Positions 1 through 10,420 of a DNA stretch of 64,000 bases are shown here, in pieces; position 1 is the stretch's first letter; the number at the start of each line of letters is the position of its first letter. The DNA lies in assembly GCA_030220185.1 (NCBI GenBank), contig JASPKZ010003434.1, positions 558,001-622,000 on the forward strand, given 5' to 3'. The notes beneath the pieces are model-generated. The model saw nothing but the letters and a program-made list of their open reading frames with translations, was not told where the DNA came from and did not search any database. Origin of the DNA: Diploptera punctata. Lineage: Eukaryota; Arthropoda; Insecta; Blattodea; Blaberidae. Both the position numbers and the translations under genes were made by a program.

Positions 1-1107
1 GCAATTATTTGCCTGGTACTTTTTAAAGGAAATTCCCAAGGACCTGATTTCCTGTTCTATTTCGTCAATGGAAGTGTTTGAAGGCAGCCGTTTTAGTACT
101 ACCTTCAATGGAAGTTCCTTCTTAGTCAAGTGAGTATAGTATTCCTTGTGAATGGAAGTAAAATACTGTCTTAGGACTAATAAGTCCTCCATTGTAGTTG
201 CGTAATAACGCAAACCTTCTCTTATGTTGACAACTTTGAGTGGTCCACTGATGAGTGCCTTTATCTCTTTGTTCATGCGAAACAGATCCCCATGACCAGT
301 GACAGTGATTGGTGGGGGTCTCTGTTTCGCAGAGTCAACAATTTGGGAAGGTGTAGTATTTGTCGTATCGGTCGATGGACCAGCAATAACAGGTGGAACC
401 ACTGGAGAGGAAGTTCCAGAGGTTGATGCTTCCATATTTGTATCAGCTAGTGCTGCAAATTTATTAGAAGTCTCAATCCCTGATACTACAGTGGGAGACT
501 TCACTTTGACTTGTCTGGATACAACTTGGGTTTTCTTTTCAGAAATATTTTCAGTGATTTTTGTTACTCTAATACCTTTACTTCTACTTTTGTTTCTCCT
601 CTTTTTGGGAGTTGTTGTTTCTCTAGGCTCAGATTCAGTTTTCAGAAAAAATTGAGGTGTGGGTAGGTCAAATTGACCCATTACTTTAGGTTTTACTTGT
701 TGCTCTGAATCTGTTTCCGAACTTGCGTCATGTTCTGGAAGAAAGCTTTGCGCTTGGAGCTCAAGCGCAGTAGCTTTCACTTCCTTCAACATGAGCGAAT
801 ATAAAGTTACACTTTCCGGTATTTGGCCATACATTTTATCTAGTTTCTCCATACATGTCAAAGTGATGTCACACATTGCATCAGATCTTTCACAGTTGGG
901 GAAAGTAGCCAGACTGTTTGTGATGAGTAAGAATACTCAGCGAATCTCATGAATATATCTTTGATGTCGAGTATTTTCCTCGCTTTTCTTTTTGGCAATA
1001 TATGACTCGAAAAATTGTGAGGCTCCCTCCCACAACGTGAAAGGTCTGATGTCCTCATTATCTTCATCCAGGTCCATAGACCCTGGAAAATCAAATTTAG
1101 CAGCCAT
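1..1107 (-). pseudogene. Non-LTR retrotransposon ORF1 (gag-like), runs off left edge, one in-frame stop
   Basis: The minus strand is open in one frame for 369 codons from ATG at 1107 to the window edge, except for a single TGA at 937-939 (codon 57). The N-terminus is acidic (MAAKFDFPGSMDLDED). A basic stretch with TPKKRRNKSRSK and a Ser/Thr/Pro-rich linker follow. From about residue 263 (RPPPITV) the sequence resembles the pre-C2HC region of ORF1 (gag-like, RNA-binding) proteins of Jockey/I-type LINEs, with key stretches NIREGLRYYATTMEDLLVLR and LPLKVVLKRLPS. Zinc knuckles would lie outside the window. The TGA could be a CGA-to-TGA transition, since the frame resumes directly. Family call is inference; the open frame and the lone stop are seen. 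Confidence 0.75.
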
Positions 1108-1282
1108 GCTTGGTAATACCAAGACTTAGTCTACTACTACACTTGACTTTATAAGAAAACCACTTGTCACTTGGATAGAATTACACTGCACATTAGTGAA
1201 GAAACCACAACACTATAACTCTAGACACTTCACCCGTGGATTTATATAAGTTCTAGAACACTAGACCACTATACACTGGACC
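1108..1282 (-). other. Probable 5' leader of the LINE, unassigned
   Basis: This stretch lies between the ORF1 start and a SINE fragment. No motif is recognised. It may be the 5' UTR of the LINE. Confidence 0.3.
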
Positions 1283-1420
1283 GGGCCGGTGTGGAAAGCA
1301 ACGGGAAGCTACCACACCTACAATTCCCTAGTAAAGCTGTAAATCATAGCATGAAAATGCTATGATTGCAGTGAAAGACCTACCCTCGGGCAGATTTACT
1401 ATGGATGGATATTGTTTCAA
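1283..1420 (+). repeat. SINE family 2, 3' part
   Basis: It matches the second half of the full copy at 21231-21545: GGTGTGGAAAGCAACGGGAAG, CTACCACACCTACAATTCC, the CATGAAAATGCTATGATTGC segment and a TATGGATGGAT end. The tRNA-like head is missing (5' truncation). Confidence 0.8.
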
Positions 1421-1513
1421 ATAAAGTTCAATTATTTTAAAATGCAGTGATTTTATTCGTAGGCTATAATGTAGGCCTATAGGCCCTATTAACACTACCT
1501 TTTGGATATAGGG

Positions 1514-1547
<34 letters not shown>

Positions 1548-1819
1548 TAGGAAAGTTTTCTTGGGTTTTCCGCGTCTTGGATTCAAGTTCGGCCCCTGGC
1601 CACTGACTCCGACGTTTCTGCATGATCCCACATGTCATTATCAAGGAATCATTCCTTCATAATGGCATGTGGGATCATGCCGAAACGTCGGAGTCAGTGG
1701 CCAGGGACCGAACTTGAATCCAAGACGCGGAAAACCCAAGAAAACTTTCTTATTCATACTTATATCCTCGAAAATCTGCAAAATATATATATATATATAT
1801 ATATAATCACCGAGGTAGA

Positions 1820-1864
<45 letters not shown>

Positions 1865-2060
1865 ACGTTGTACACATAAAGGGCAGTGGTTTTACTTCCC
1901 GCACTAGGTAGGTAATTTGTAATATTACAGTATAGTTATTTAGTTACTTATGGGTTGGTAACCCAGAAATTTAGGAATTTGAATTTTCAGTCATAGTCGC
2001 CATTGCTGTAACGACAGAACGCACTATCATGCAAAAAAGCTATTTACTGTAACTAGGCCT
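1421..2060 (+). repeat. Dispersed repeat R1, copy A (interrupted by a hairpin)
   Basis: It aligns in the same orientation to 63168-63470. Shared landmarks are CACTACCTTTTGGATAT, GGGCAGTG-TTTTACTT, AATATTACAGTATAGTTATT, and GTCGCCATTGCTG followed by ACGCACTATC. Copy A is longer because a hairpin and TA repeats lie in its middle, and because three TA-flanked GGC(C)(C)TA insertions occur at about 1467-1494. Copy B carries TATAAATA just before the shared GAGGGCAGTG; copy A lacks it. Function is unknown. Confidence 0.7.
1543..1757. mobile_element. Near-perfect hairpin (fold-back element) in TA repeats
   Basis: The arms at 1543-1648 and 1652-1757 are reverse complements with few mismatches (ATGAATAGGAAAGTTTTCTT against its complement at the right end). 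The loop is almost absent. (TA)n lies to the left, 1517-1542, and to the right, 1786-1803 and 1826-1860. A fold-back or MITE inserted at TA is the likely explanation. Confidence 0.75.
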
Positions 2061-2279
2061 GTACACCGCACGGAAAACGAGACACACAGTGCGAATAAGC
2101 AAGCAATGGCTTGACCAGCTCTTTTCCTAGAGCGGATCAGGTCAGAATAGACATAGCCTACTAATTTTAGATGGCTGATGATGAAAAATCATCAAATAAT
2201 CACATTACAAAGTGAATATGATTACATTAATATACGCTTAGCCAGCATCTTCAAATTTGACAGACAACCAAAATAGTGG
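2060..2279. other. Unassigned
   Basis: No recognisable gene or repeat. Confidence 0.3.
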
Positions 2280-2575
2280 CTCAGAGTTACGGGATTTGCG
2301 CTGATTCGAGTCCACATGAGGGAAGATATTTTCTCATGGAATTTCGGCCAGCATGGTCTAGTGCCAACCTAGCATCGTGATGAATTTGGGTAGCTACAAT
2401 AAGTAGCCGCTCCAAGTTGAGAAAATCAGCTATTAACGCCATGGGGACCAGATGTGTTGACCACATATCACCTCTACACTGGCTAGATCATCATCTACCT
2501 CGGTGATTAACACATGTAGATGTGAGGCCAGCAGCCGGATGGTAGGCCAAGAGCCTTCTAGGCCTGTTACGCCGC
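2280..2575 (+). repeat. SINE family 3, 5'-truncated
   Basis: It matches the full copy at 27352-27690 from the tRNA B-box region onward (ACGGGATTTGCGCTGATTCG, CTCATGGAATTTCGGCCAG, GATGTGAGGCCAGCAGCCGG, CTTCTAGGCCTGTTACGCC). The A-box region is lost. Confidence 0.8.
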
Positions 2576-3160
2576 GAAGATAAGATAAAATAGAGATTCG
2601 TTTCATCTCATCTCTCGATCTGGTATTACGCCGGACACGAGTAGAGGATTTACATTTTCAAAAATACGTGAGAAAGCCTCTGAATACGACACAACAAAAA
2701 AAAAGTGTAAAAATCGCTCTCTTCCAAACTTTTGAATGTTGAATAGGGCAAAATTCAGGCGAAGAAATTTGAGACGTAATGGGGATGTGTATTATGAAGG
2801 ACATATGTTTTCTTGTGCTAATGGAAGTGCAGGCGGTGAATATGAAGGAAATGTGGTTTGGGCGTCACGCGGTCTGGACAAGTTTCCCCTACAGCTAACA
2901 ATAACACACTGTTGATGACTTCCCCATGTCCTGCTGGACCACCAAGTAGAGATGCTGCAGAAGCATAATTCCATTTCTAACTTTTAACTTTCAGTTAGAT
3001 AATTTTGTAAATTACTAGCGTGATAATAAAATAGCCATTAATAGTGTTTGCAACAAACTACTGTGTTTTCTTCTGAAACGAAATATTAATGCACATCCAA
3101 TACGTCTTCCTCCGAGGAGTGATTTTGGAAATAAACAGGATGAAAATCCTACAAATTAAG
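2576..3160. other. Unassigned AT-rich stretch
   Basis: Only short open frames without family resemblance are present. No structured element is seen. Confidence 0.3.
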
Positions 3161-3188
3161 TTTAAGAAGAAGAAGAAGAAGAAGAAGG
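3161..3188 (+). repeat. (GAA)n microsatellite
   Basis: About nine AAG/GAA units. In this window GAA tracts usually mark 3' ends of the GAA-tailed LINE family, but no LINE coding sequence is visible here. Confidence 0.85.
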
Positions 3189-3199
3189 AATGCTACTGT

Positions 3200-3575
3200 A
3201 CTTAAGAAATATATTGAGTGCTCCCTAGCGGGAGTTTTAACCAGCTAATTTTAGTTACGCTTATTTACTATGTATGTCAACGAGTGACATGTTGTTAGCA
3301 CATCACCTCAATGAGACATCTAGTAGAACTAAGGTATTACTTGGATGGATGAAGGTCGGTTAAATTTTGCACAAAGGCCTTTTTATTCAGGCTTGCCGTT
3401 CTTTTACGAGGCTGGAAATCTTCAGACACGGGACCCACGGCTTAAAGTCCCTCCCGAAGGACTTGTCTCTTAGATTTTTCCAACCTAAAAAATCGATCGA
3501 CCCCGGCCGGGTTTAAACCCTCGACCCTCGGGACTAGAGGCAAGGAACATAACCATTAGACCTCCGCGGTCGACG
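3200..3575 (-). repeat. SINE family 1, near full length
   Basis: Read on the minus strand it starts with a tRNA-like head (ACCGCGG, A-box-like GGTCTAATGGTTATG, B-box GGTTTAAACCC) and continues through the body (AAATTTAACCGACCTTCATC, GTCACTCGTTGACAT). The long body and RNA polymerase III boxes mark a tRNA-derived SINE. Confidence 0.85.
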
Positions 3576-3685
3576 AAATTTATAGAACTGAACATAATTT
3601 CTAGATCTAATGAGACTAATATTTCAGTTCAAATCAATAGTCTAATTCATTTGTTTTGTAATGCAAAAAAAAAAAAAAACAATGT

Positions 3686-3795
3686 TTGGGTGAAGGTTTT
3701 TTCGGGGTTTAGCCTCACTTGTAAGACAAATGACAGGAAACTTTAAGGCACAAATGGTCTCTGAACATCATCTGGCCACCATAATCATCATACCA
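3686..3795 (+). repeat. SINE family 2, internal fragment
   Basis: It matches the middle of family 2 (GGGTGAAGGTTTTTTCGGGG, GTAAGACAAATGACAGGAAA, ATCATCTGGCCACCATAATC). An A-run (3665-3679) precedes it. Confidence 0.75.
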
Positions 3796-3845
3796 TATTA
3801 CCCATGTTTAGTATGAATGTGTGTGAATGGTGTGTTTCGTCTTAA

Positions 3846-4570
3846 TGTTGTGTTGTCTAGGAGGAATAAAACTGGACAAAGATAACATCAAAATAGTAAA
3901 GGAGTTTATATATCTAGGCATTACTTTACAACCCAGTGGAAGAAGCTTCACAAAACACTTAGCAGAAAGATCAACGCAAGCAATAATGGCAATAAATGAT
4001 ATACGCAATATACAAGCTCTAAGCCTGGAATCAGCGATGAAACTATTCAATGCAAAGATCCTCCCAATAATAACTTACGGGATGGAAATCATATGGCCAC
4101 ATCTTACAGAAGCTAATCTGAACACACTGGAAAAAGTGAAAGATACATACATAAAAAGGGCAATAGGAGTATCAAAAACGACAAGAGGCCGTCTAGTGTA
4201 CCTACTGGCAAGGGAGACTTTCCTGATCGAGGACTTGAAAACATCATACCTACTACCAACCACAGAACCCTATAAGCATGCGCTACAAAGACTACGCAGA
4301 AAAAGAGAGGAAGTATGGCCGGAATTCTTCAGCACCGGAGCGATGATAGATAGGAACTGGACAGAAGCAAATTTCCAGATACGACTCGTCATCACAAGAT
4401 TAAGCGTGCATGGATTCTACCACCTAATGTGTAGAGATAAAACATTCCATGACCCGAAGATGTCATGCATATGCGAAGTGTGTGAACAGAAATGCGAAAG
4501 ATATCACATCGAAACATGTACACAAAGAACAAAAACAATTTGTGATTACGCAAGACCAAGTTATTGTTAG
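3846..4570 (+). pseudogene. LINE family A ORF2 3' end (reverse-transcriptase C-terminus with Cys/His cluster)
   Basis: An open frame of about 240 codons resembles the region after the reverse-transcriptase palm in non-LTR retrotransposons. It shows the KEFIYLGITL motif, ILPIITYGMEIIWP (the LPILTYGxExW-type block), a basic linker, and a terminal CICEVCEQKCERYHIETC cluster suggesting a zinc-binding tail. The catalytic FADD box and endonuclease are absent, so this is a 5'-truncated, dead copy. Further fragments of the family lie at 9539-9795 (minus) and about 31130-31520 (plus). The clade is not assigned. Confidence 0.75.
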
Positions 4571-4614
4571 TGATTTTTAGCTGTGTTATCACCTTTGCAC
4601 ATTTGTGCGCAATC

Positions 4615-5275
4615 CATTTATATATTCGTGTTGTCTAGGAGGAGGCCCTAACATTAAGCAGATCACTATTCGGAAAGGCCCTCCTACATTTTAATCAACC
4701 CAGGAAGTTACTATAGACCTTATGGGCTACGCCAGTGTCTCCCTACCTACAAAGGGTAGATGTTGCCAAACTCATATTAACGGTATTTGTTTGTTAAGGA
4801 GGGGTGGAGCGGCAAGGTTAGCAGTACTTTTTCCAAATGTATGTACTATACATTTAAAAAACATAGTTTTACTTTTACGGCATGCAAACTAGTTTTATAG
4901 TAAATATGAGAGTGGACACTTTCACACGGGATAGTACAGATCCGCAAAAGCTCAGTGACAAGTGCTGTTTTTTTTTTCTTTAAGAGGGGGTGGCTTGGAC
5001 GGCTACAACTTACAACTATGTACCTGCTGTGTTGCAATCTTCAGTTTTATATAAGGATTTCTCTCAAGAAAATACTGTTAAAATAGCAACCCAGTTCCCT
5101 ATTCAAACACACAGTAACTTCCTGGGTTGAATCTGAGTGTAGTCCTCGTGTGGTCATAAAAGTATATATGTGTGAACCATAGTTTAAAATCCATCTCTCG
5201 ACGGGTCTTGCCTCTGTAAGGTCCAGATAACATGTTAAAAGTACCTAGAAGGTGAGAAGTTCAACTGAGTTAATG
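4615..5275 (-). mobile_element. Dispersed element R2, copy A, with inner terminal inverted repeats
   Basis: It aligns along most of its length in opposite orientation to 60335-61130. Within it, AACCCAGGAAGTTACT at about 4697 is the inverse of AGTAACTTCCTGGGTT at about 5114, giving a 434-bp core with 16-bp inverted ends. No coding sequence is present. A non-autonomous DNA element is the best guess. Confidence 0.6.
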
Positions 5276-5342
5276 GAATGAAAAAAAAAAAACAAATAAA
5301 TATATCATTTGGTACAAATATTAATTTTATTGCTAAAACATC

Positions 5343-5690
5343 GATCTGACATCTCCTTCTTCTTCTTCTTCTTCTTCTGCTTCGTGAAATTAGGCCTCTT
5401 GACCTGTTTTCACATCAAGTGGGATTTAATGAATCTTCCCATCTAGTAAAATGGGCGTCCAACACTTCTATGTCCTATTGGTTTGTACTTTAATAACAAC
5501 TGGGGGATTCTATCTGTAGGCTTCAATTTAACATGTTCATACCAGTTGCTTCTTATATTTTCAATTATATTGTGTTAAATTAAAAAATATTTAAGTCTTT
5601 TCTAATATCTTCATTTATTTTTCTGTCCAAAATTGTCACACTGCTACTACTGAACGTAAGAACATTTCTGCAGTTTCTATTTTTCATCAT
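5343..5690 (-). pseudogene. GAA-tailed LINE (family B) 3' end
   Basis: On the minus strand a short reading frame gives YEHVKLKPTDRIPQLLLKYK followed by PIGHRSVGRP. This matches the C-terminal block (HxxRMxxxRIPKxxxxYKPxGxRSxGRP) of the GAA-tailed LINEs here, and it ends in a (GAA)n tract (5350-5378 read as CTT). It is truncated and broken. Confidence 0.65.
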
Positions 5691-5917
5691 TTTTTTTTAT
5701 ATTTTTAATCAGTGTGACATAATTATGAATATTTGACATAATTGTGAAAACTATTAAATATTGTTAATAACTCCCTAATGTGAAAATTAAGGATAATAAA
5801 ATTAATCCCAATTTTACCTCAAGAGAAGTGATATTATAACTATATTGTAGACCTAGTTTCTGTTTCAATACACATCATGTTAGCTGTATTTTCATTAGAT
5901 ATTATCATATCTATATT

Positions 5918-6300
5918 GTCGACACGGTGGTCTAGAGGTTACGTTTCTTGTCTCTGCTTCATGACAGTCCCGATTTAAAACCAGGTCGGAGTATATGGAT
6001 TTTTAAGATATAGAAATCCAACGAATATATTCTCCGGGAGGGGACATGAAGCCGTGGGTCCCGAGACTGAAGATTTTCGGATTTGTGTAAAAGGGCCTTA
6101 AACCCTAATTAGTGCCTCGGAAGAAACTTTAACCGACCTTCCCGATCCTACATTAGTTGCTTACTAGGTGTCTAATTGAGATTTTGTATTTACCACTCAC
6201 TGACATTTGTAGGGAAATAAAAATAACTAAATTATGGTAGTCAAGAAACTCCTGCGAGGAATACCCATGTTTCCATTAGGGACGTATGGGGCATAAACAT
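5918..6300 (+). repeat. SINE family 1, diverged
   Basis: It starts GACACGGTGGTCTAGAGGTT and continues with GATATAGAAATCCAAC, GGGAGGGGACATGAAGCCGT, GGTCCCGAGACTGAAGATTT and a GGGACGTATGGGGC end. It is older and more substituted than the 18428 copy. Confidence 0.75.
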
Positions 6301-6690
6301 GCATAGACCTATACTTACACATCAGTATTATATTAATTTGCTCATAATTTGTTTATGTTAATTATTTATTACTTTTTTGTTAGGCCTATATGTTTTTAAT
6401 GTTTCAATCAACTACAAGGGATTTAGGCTTGGACAAAAGTGAGAACTAATCGGAAATGGATTGGAATATATAGTAAGGCTCATGATATACTGTAGCTCCT
6501 CATGGTAATAATACCCTATAAATGCTGCAGCTATGGTTAGAAATAAGATTAGAACGCCTACGGATCATGTATGTAGGAATTTAAATTATACATAATATAT
6601 CCCTCGTCCTGTGTGGCAGCGACTTCCTGCTTCAGCGCTACACGGCGCGTATTTTGTCTGACTATTTCTTAATGTCTATGGTTAGAATGT
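6300..6690. other. Unassigned
   Basis: AT-rich. Contains one TAGGCCTA (about 6383). No gene seen. Confidence 0.3.
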
Positions 6691-6694
6691 CACT

Positions 6695-6945
6695 ACTTAT
6701 TGTACCCAAATCCCTCACAACTTTGAGAAGGGGCTGGTCATATTTTGGCCAAAATCGCGTCATTTTCTCATGGAGATCCGAAAGAGCGCATATACCTCAG
6801 TCCTGTGCCAATCATTAAATTAATAATTCCACGCCGTATCAGAGAGGTCTAAGGTATCATGCCTTGGCGCAAAGTTGAGGGGCATGCACTGATTCGATTT
6901 CTCGAGGGGAAATAAATTTTCTCATGTGATTTGGTAATTGTAAGA
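6695..6945. repeat. SINE family 3 fragments, both orientations
   Basis: Positions 6838-6945 (plus) show the head (ATGCCTTGGCGCAAAGTTGA) and GGGGAAATAAATTTTCTCATG. Positions 6695-6800 contain related but scrambled pieces (GGCCAAAATCGCGTCATTTT). These are degraded. Confidence 0.45.
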
Positions 6946-6954
6946 CCACTAAAA

Positions 6955-7294
6955 CTCCTGGCGCGACAGGCCTAGAAGGCCCTTAGCATACCAGCTAGTT
7001 GCTGGCCTCACATCCACATGTGTAAATAACAGATGTATATGATCAACCAGCCAGTGTAGGGGTGACATGTGGTCAGCATGTCGAGTCCCCCCAGCGGTTA
7101 TAGCTGGTTTTCTCAACCTGGAACCGCTACTTATTGTAGCTATCCAATTGCCTCACGATCCTGGGTGGGCACCAGTCCCATGTTGGCCGAAATACTATGA
7201 GAAGATTTGTTCCCCCATGGAGACTCGAACCAACGCAAGTCCCGTAGCTCTGCGCCAAGGTTTCTTGCCTTAATCACTAGCCTATGGCGCGGGA
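6955..7294 (-). repeat. SINE family 3, near full length
   Basis: On the minus strand: GTCCCGCGCCATAGGCTAGT head, B-box-like GGTTCGAGTCTCC, CTACAATAAGTAGCGGTTCC, and the AGGCCTGTCGCGCC end. The head resembles Leu/Ser-type tRNA (GCCGUAGCCGAG in the least diverged copy). Confidence 0.85.
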
Positions 7295-7304
7295 CATTAT
7301 ACGA

Positions 7305-7497
7305 GCACTGTCCACCCAAATAACGCATTGTGAGAGACTTGGGTTCAATAAAGAACGCCTCCAGGTTGATAAAACCCCATAAAACAGTTACGGGATCCGA
7401 CATGCAGACCACATGTCACCTCTACCCTAGATGAATATGAGACGAGCAGTGGCTGGTAGGTCAAGGGCCTTCCAGGCCATTCGCATCATAGGATTTA
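7305..7497 (+). repeat. SINE family 3, 3' fragment
   Basis: It contains CTCCAGGTTGATAAAAC, CGGGATCCGACATGCAGACC and GGCTGGTAGGTCAAGGGCCT, as in the full copies. It abuts the preceding minus-strand copy tail to head. Confidence 0.65.
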
Positions 7498-7499
7498 TT

Positions 7500-8050
7500 G
7501 AAGGAAATTCACTACAATTGTAAATCCTTCACTTACGGAACTGAAATATATCTAGATTTTATTTTTATGTGTTCAGATTTAAGAAAAAAGTCAGCTGTTT
7601 AGAAATAGGCCTGTAAGTTCTTTGATAATATTAATAGGATCTAATTATTTAAAAGAGATGCAATGTGAATGTTATTTTAATGCTATGAGATGTTTCACGT
7701 GTAATATATTACAACCTAAACGAGGCATTAAACTTTACCTGACAGGTCTGTGAGTGTGGCACATATCCAGAATCTCACTTTGCAGGTGTCACCATGAGTA
7801 TAACATAATCATTTTGATGGATCACCAAGTCAATCTGCCAAGTACAGTGCACTCCTTGTAACATTATCCCATTTAATTTCATAATAAGTGCAAAAAAATG
7901 TAATTATAATCATTAAGAGACGAATTTAGGAATCAGTTGACATAAGAAATCGTATTAATGGAATTATCAATTTTTTTATTCTCTATTTCTTGTTTTATTT
8001 ATCTGGTTATTCATTTATTTTATTTAATTAGGCTATATTTTATTCGTTAA
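7500..8050. other. Unassigned
   Basis: AT-rich. No gene or recognised repeat. Confidence 0.3.
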
Positions 8051-8054
8051 ACAT

Positions 8055-8372
8055 GGACTGAAAGGGTAAAGGGTAAAGTGTTCCCACTACAGGCCTCAGG
8101 AGGCCCTTGGGGTAGTAGGAGGTTAAGGCTCCCACTTTTTCTTGACAATCGGCACTTGATGTCAGCCGGGTTGTCAGCCCTGCGTGACGGCCGCCTTTAC
8201 CCCAGAACAAGCATCTGGTACTCATTTCAGTTAGAGGCTGAGTCGACCCCAGGGCCATAGTGCCGCCAGAAGGTTTGGGTCAGTTCAAAAATCCTGACCC
8301 CACCGGGACTCGAACCCTCGACCTTCCGGCTTGTAGCGCAGTGCCTTAACCACTACGCTACGGCGTGCCCCA
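8055..8372 (-). repeat. SINE family 4, near full length
   Basis: On the minus strand it begins GGGGCACGCCGTAGCGTAGT with A-box GTAGCGTAGTGGTTAAGG and B-box GGGTTCGAGTCCC, a tRNA-like head of about 72 bp. A body with GGTCAGGATTTTTGAACTGA follows. A second copy enters at the right edge of the window (63932). Confidence 0.8.
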
Positions 8373-8555
8373 AACATGGGCTGAATAAAAGCATATTTCA
8401 TTTAAATAATTAGGCCTACCATTTAATAAATGTATTTACCTAAATAAAGGACCTATAACTTAGTTATAATACTAATTATTATAATTATATCCAAACTAAC
8501 AAAGTGATAGAGAAGGCATTAAGGCCTTAAATTTGACAGGTAAAATAAAGTTATT

Positions 8556-8596
8556 GTTATTATTATTATTATTATTATTAGTCTATTATTATGAAT

Positions 8597-8646
<50 letters not shown>
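8556..8646 (+). repeat. (ATT)n microsatellite
   Basis: About 90 bp of ATT units with two interruptions (GTC and GAATG). Confidence 0.95.
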
Positions 8647-8647
<1 letters not shown>

Positions 8648-8650
8648 CAG

Positions 8651-9045
8651 AGTCGGTCGCGGTCGACTAGTGGTTATACTACTTGCCTCTTGTTCCGAGG
8701 GTCACGGGTTCAAACCCGGCCGGAGTCGTTGGATTCTTTTTTAGGATGGAAAAATCCAAGTAGCAAGTCTTCCGGGAGGGACTTTAAGCCGTGGGTCCCG
8801 AGTCTGAAGATTTGCAGGCTCGTAAAATATCCTTAAGCCTGAATAAAGAGGCCTCTAAGCAAAGTTTACCGACATTAATGTTCTAGTAAAACCTTAGTTA
8901 CCTGTTAGATGTCTCATTGTTTCGGTGTGTTGACAGCATGCCATCCATGACATCTACAAGCAAATAAGGTAACTAAAAATTAACTTGGTCTAGTAGCTCC
9001 TTACAAAGGGGAGGCTATGGCTCAACAATGGGCCCCGTCATTATA
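8651..9045 (+). repeat. SINE family 1, near full length
   Basis: The tRNA-like head has an A-box-like region (CGACTAGTGGTTATACTAC) and B-box GGGTTCAAACCCGG. The body has CCGGGAGGGACTTTAAGCCG and AAAGTTTACCGACATTAATG. Confidence 0.85.
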
Positions 9046-9049
9046 GATA

Positions 9050-9535
9050 GATAGATTCCAGGTATTTTGACATATTATACTTCTTTACGCTTATTACAGT
9101 AAAACGCTACTCTGATCTATTACACTTACTTCTCCAAATACTTAAGACAATCTTTACGGTCCTCAGATTGCACTCCTAAATACCTACCAAGATTAAAAGT
9201 TTTCCATTGCAAATTTGGCCTGTATTAAAACGTTTTACGATTTGAAACTATCACTTCCCAACATGGCCTTAGGGATATGACGTCATTTTATCAGCTGGCG
9301 ATACTTGAATACAATCCTCCCCTGTCTATTCCTCGGAAACATGCGTGTATTATTGTTGAGGCACGCTCTTTTTATTCTTCTTTTTTTTCACGGAAAGAAA
9401 ATAAATTTTCGTATTTTTTTCCCCAATTTACTACTAGCTCTGTCACTTTAATTTTATAGGTATCAGAATTCCATAAATAATAAGAAGAAAGTTCGTCCTA
9501 ATGAGCATTGATTGTTCTTTAGTCTTTGCTGTAGT
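9050..9535. other. Unassigned
   Basis: No recognised gene or repeat. A pyrimidine-rich patch lies at 9367-9425. Confidence 0.3.
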
Positions 9536-9538
9536 CAT

Positions 9539-9795
9539 TCAGCGATTTCGTGTTTCTTGGGCATTTCGGTCGCATTGTCCGCCACACAATTCACACACGC
9601 ACTTCTCACTAGGTTCGTGATATTCCTTGATTCTGCACACCTTATGATGAAAGTCGTGTATCGCATATCGTGTTATAACATGTCTTAGCTCTTGGTTGGC
9701 TTTCGTCCAGTTTCTGTCCAGCATAGCTCCCGAGGTGTAGAAATCAGTGCCTATCATTCTCTGTTTTTCTCTTCTGTTGTTTAAAAGAGTTCCAT
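9539..9795 (-). pseudogene. LINE family A ORF2 C-terminal fragment
   Basis: The translated minus strand gives FYTSGAMLDRNWTKANQ, HVITRYAIHDFHHKVCR and KCVCELCGGQC. It is colinear with FFSTGAMIDRNWTEAN...CICEVCEQKC of the 3846-4570 copy. Only the last ~85 codons are present. Confidence 0.75.
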
Positions 9796-9799
9796 AAAC

Positions 9800-10420
9800 A
9801 ATACTTCTTTTTTAATTGCCAATAAATTGTGTACAGTTACTAGAAATCTGAATGAATAAATAAACGCAATACCTAATTGTTTTAATTTATTTTTTGTATC
9901 AGTTTGTAACTGACAAATTAATTATTCACGTTAATTTTTACATTTTACCTTGTAAAATACCTAACTCTCCTGATACTCCTCAAGGTAAGAATTTCTCTTC
10001 ATACACAGAAACTGTAAAAATATGTTTTGAAAGTTGTTATTTTAACGAATATCGTTAAAATTTCGCACTTTTCGCAAAATTAGTCAATTTCGCTTTGAAC
10101 TGAACTTTTCGCTACAATTCGTGAACATAATATCGATGTTTCAATAACCACAACCGCATGTTTCGTCAAGATAGCATCAATTCGCTTCAATTTTCTTTTT
10201 CGTATGTCTCTACATATCGTTATCAGAGAATGAATTGTTTTCTAACATAGTGGTATTGTAGCCTATCTCAAATAATTGTGTTTGAAGTTGAAAATATATA
10301 ATTTCAAATTATCTCTCGGTAGTTATACTTAGTTTTTAGATTAGCTATTGAGAGATAAACTTATCAAAACATGTTAAATTAAGCTACTTTTGTTATCCAG
10401 TCTATACGTTTATTGTGATA
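9800..10420. other. Unassigned AT-rich stretch
   Basis: No gene or known repeat recognised. There are no TAGGCCTA octamers in this part. Confidence 0.3.

Noticed and set aside
299..655. 118-codon plus-strand ORF
   Set aside because: It is the complement of the Ser/Thr/Pro-rich linker of the minus-strand gag-like ORF1, whose frame is longer and family-like.
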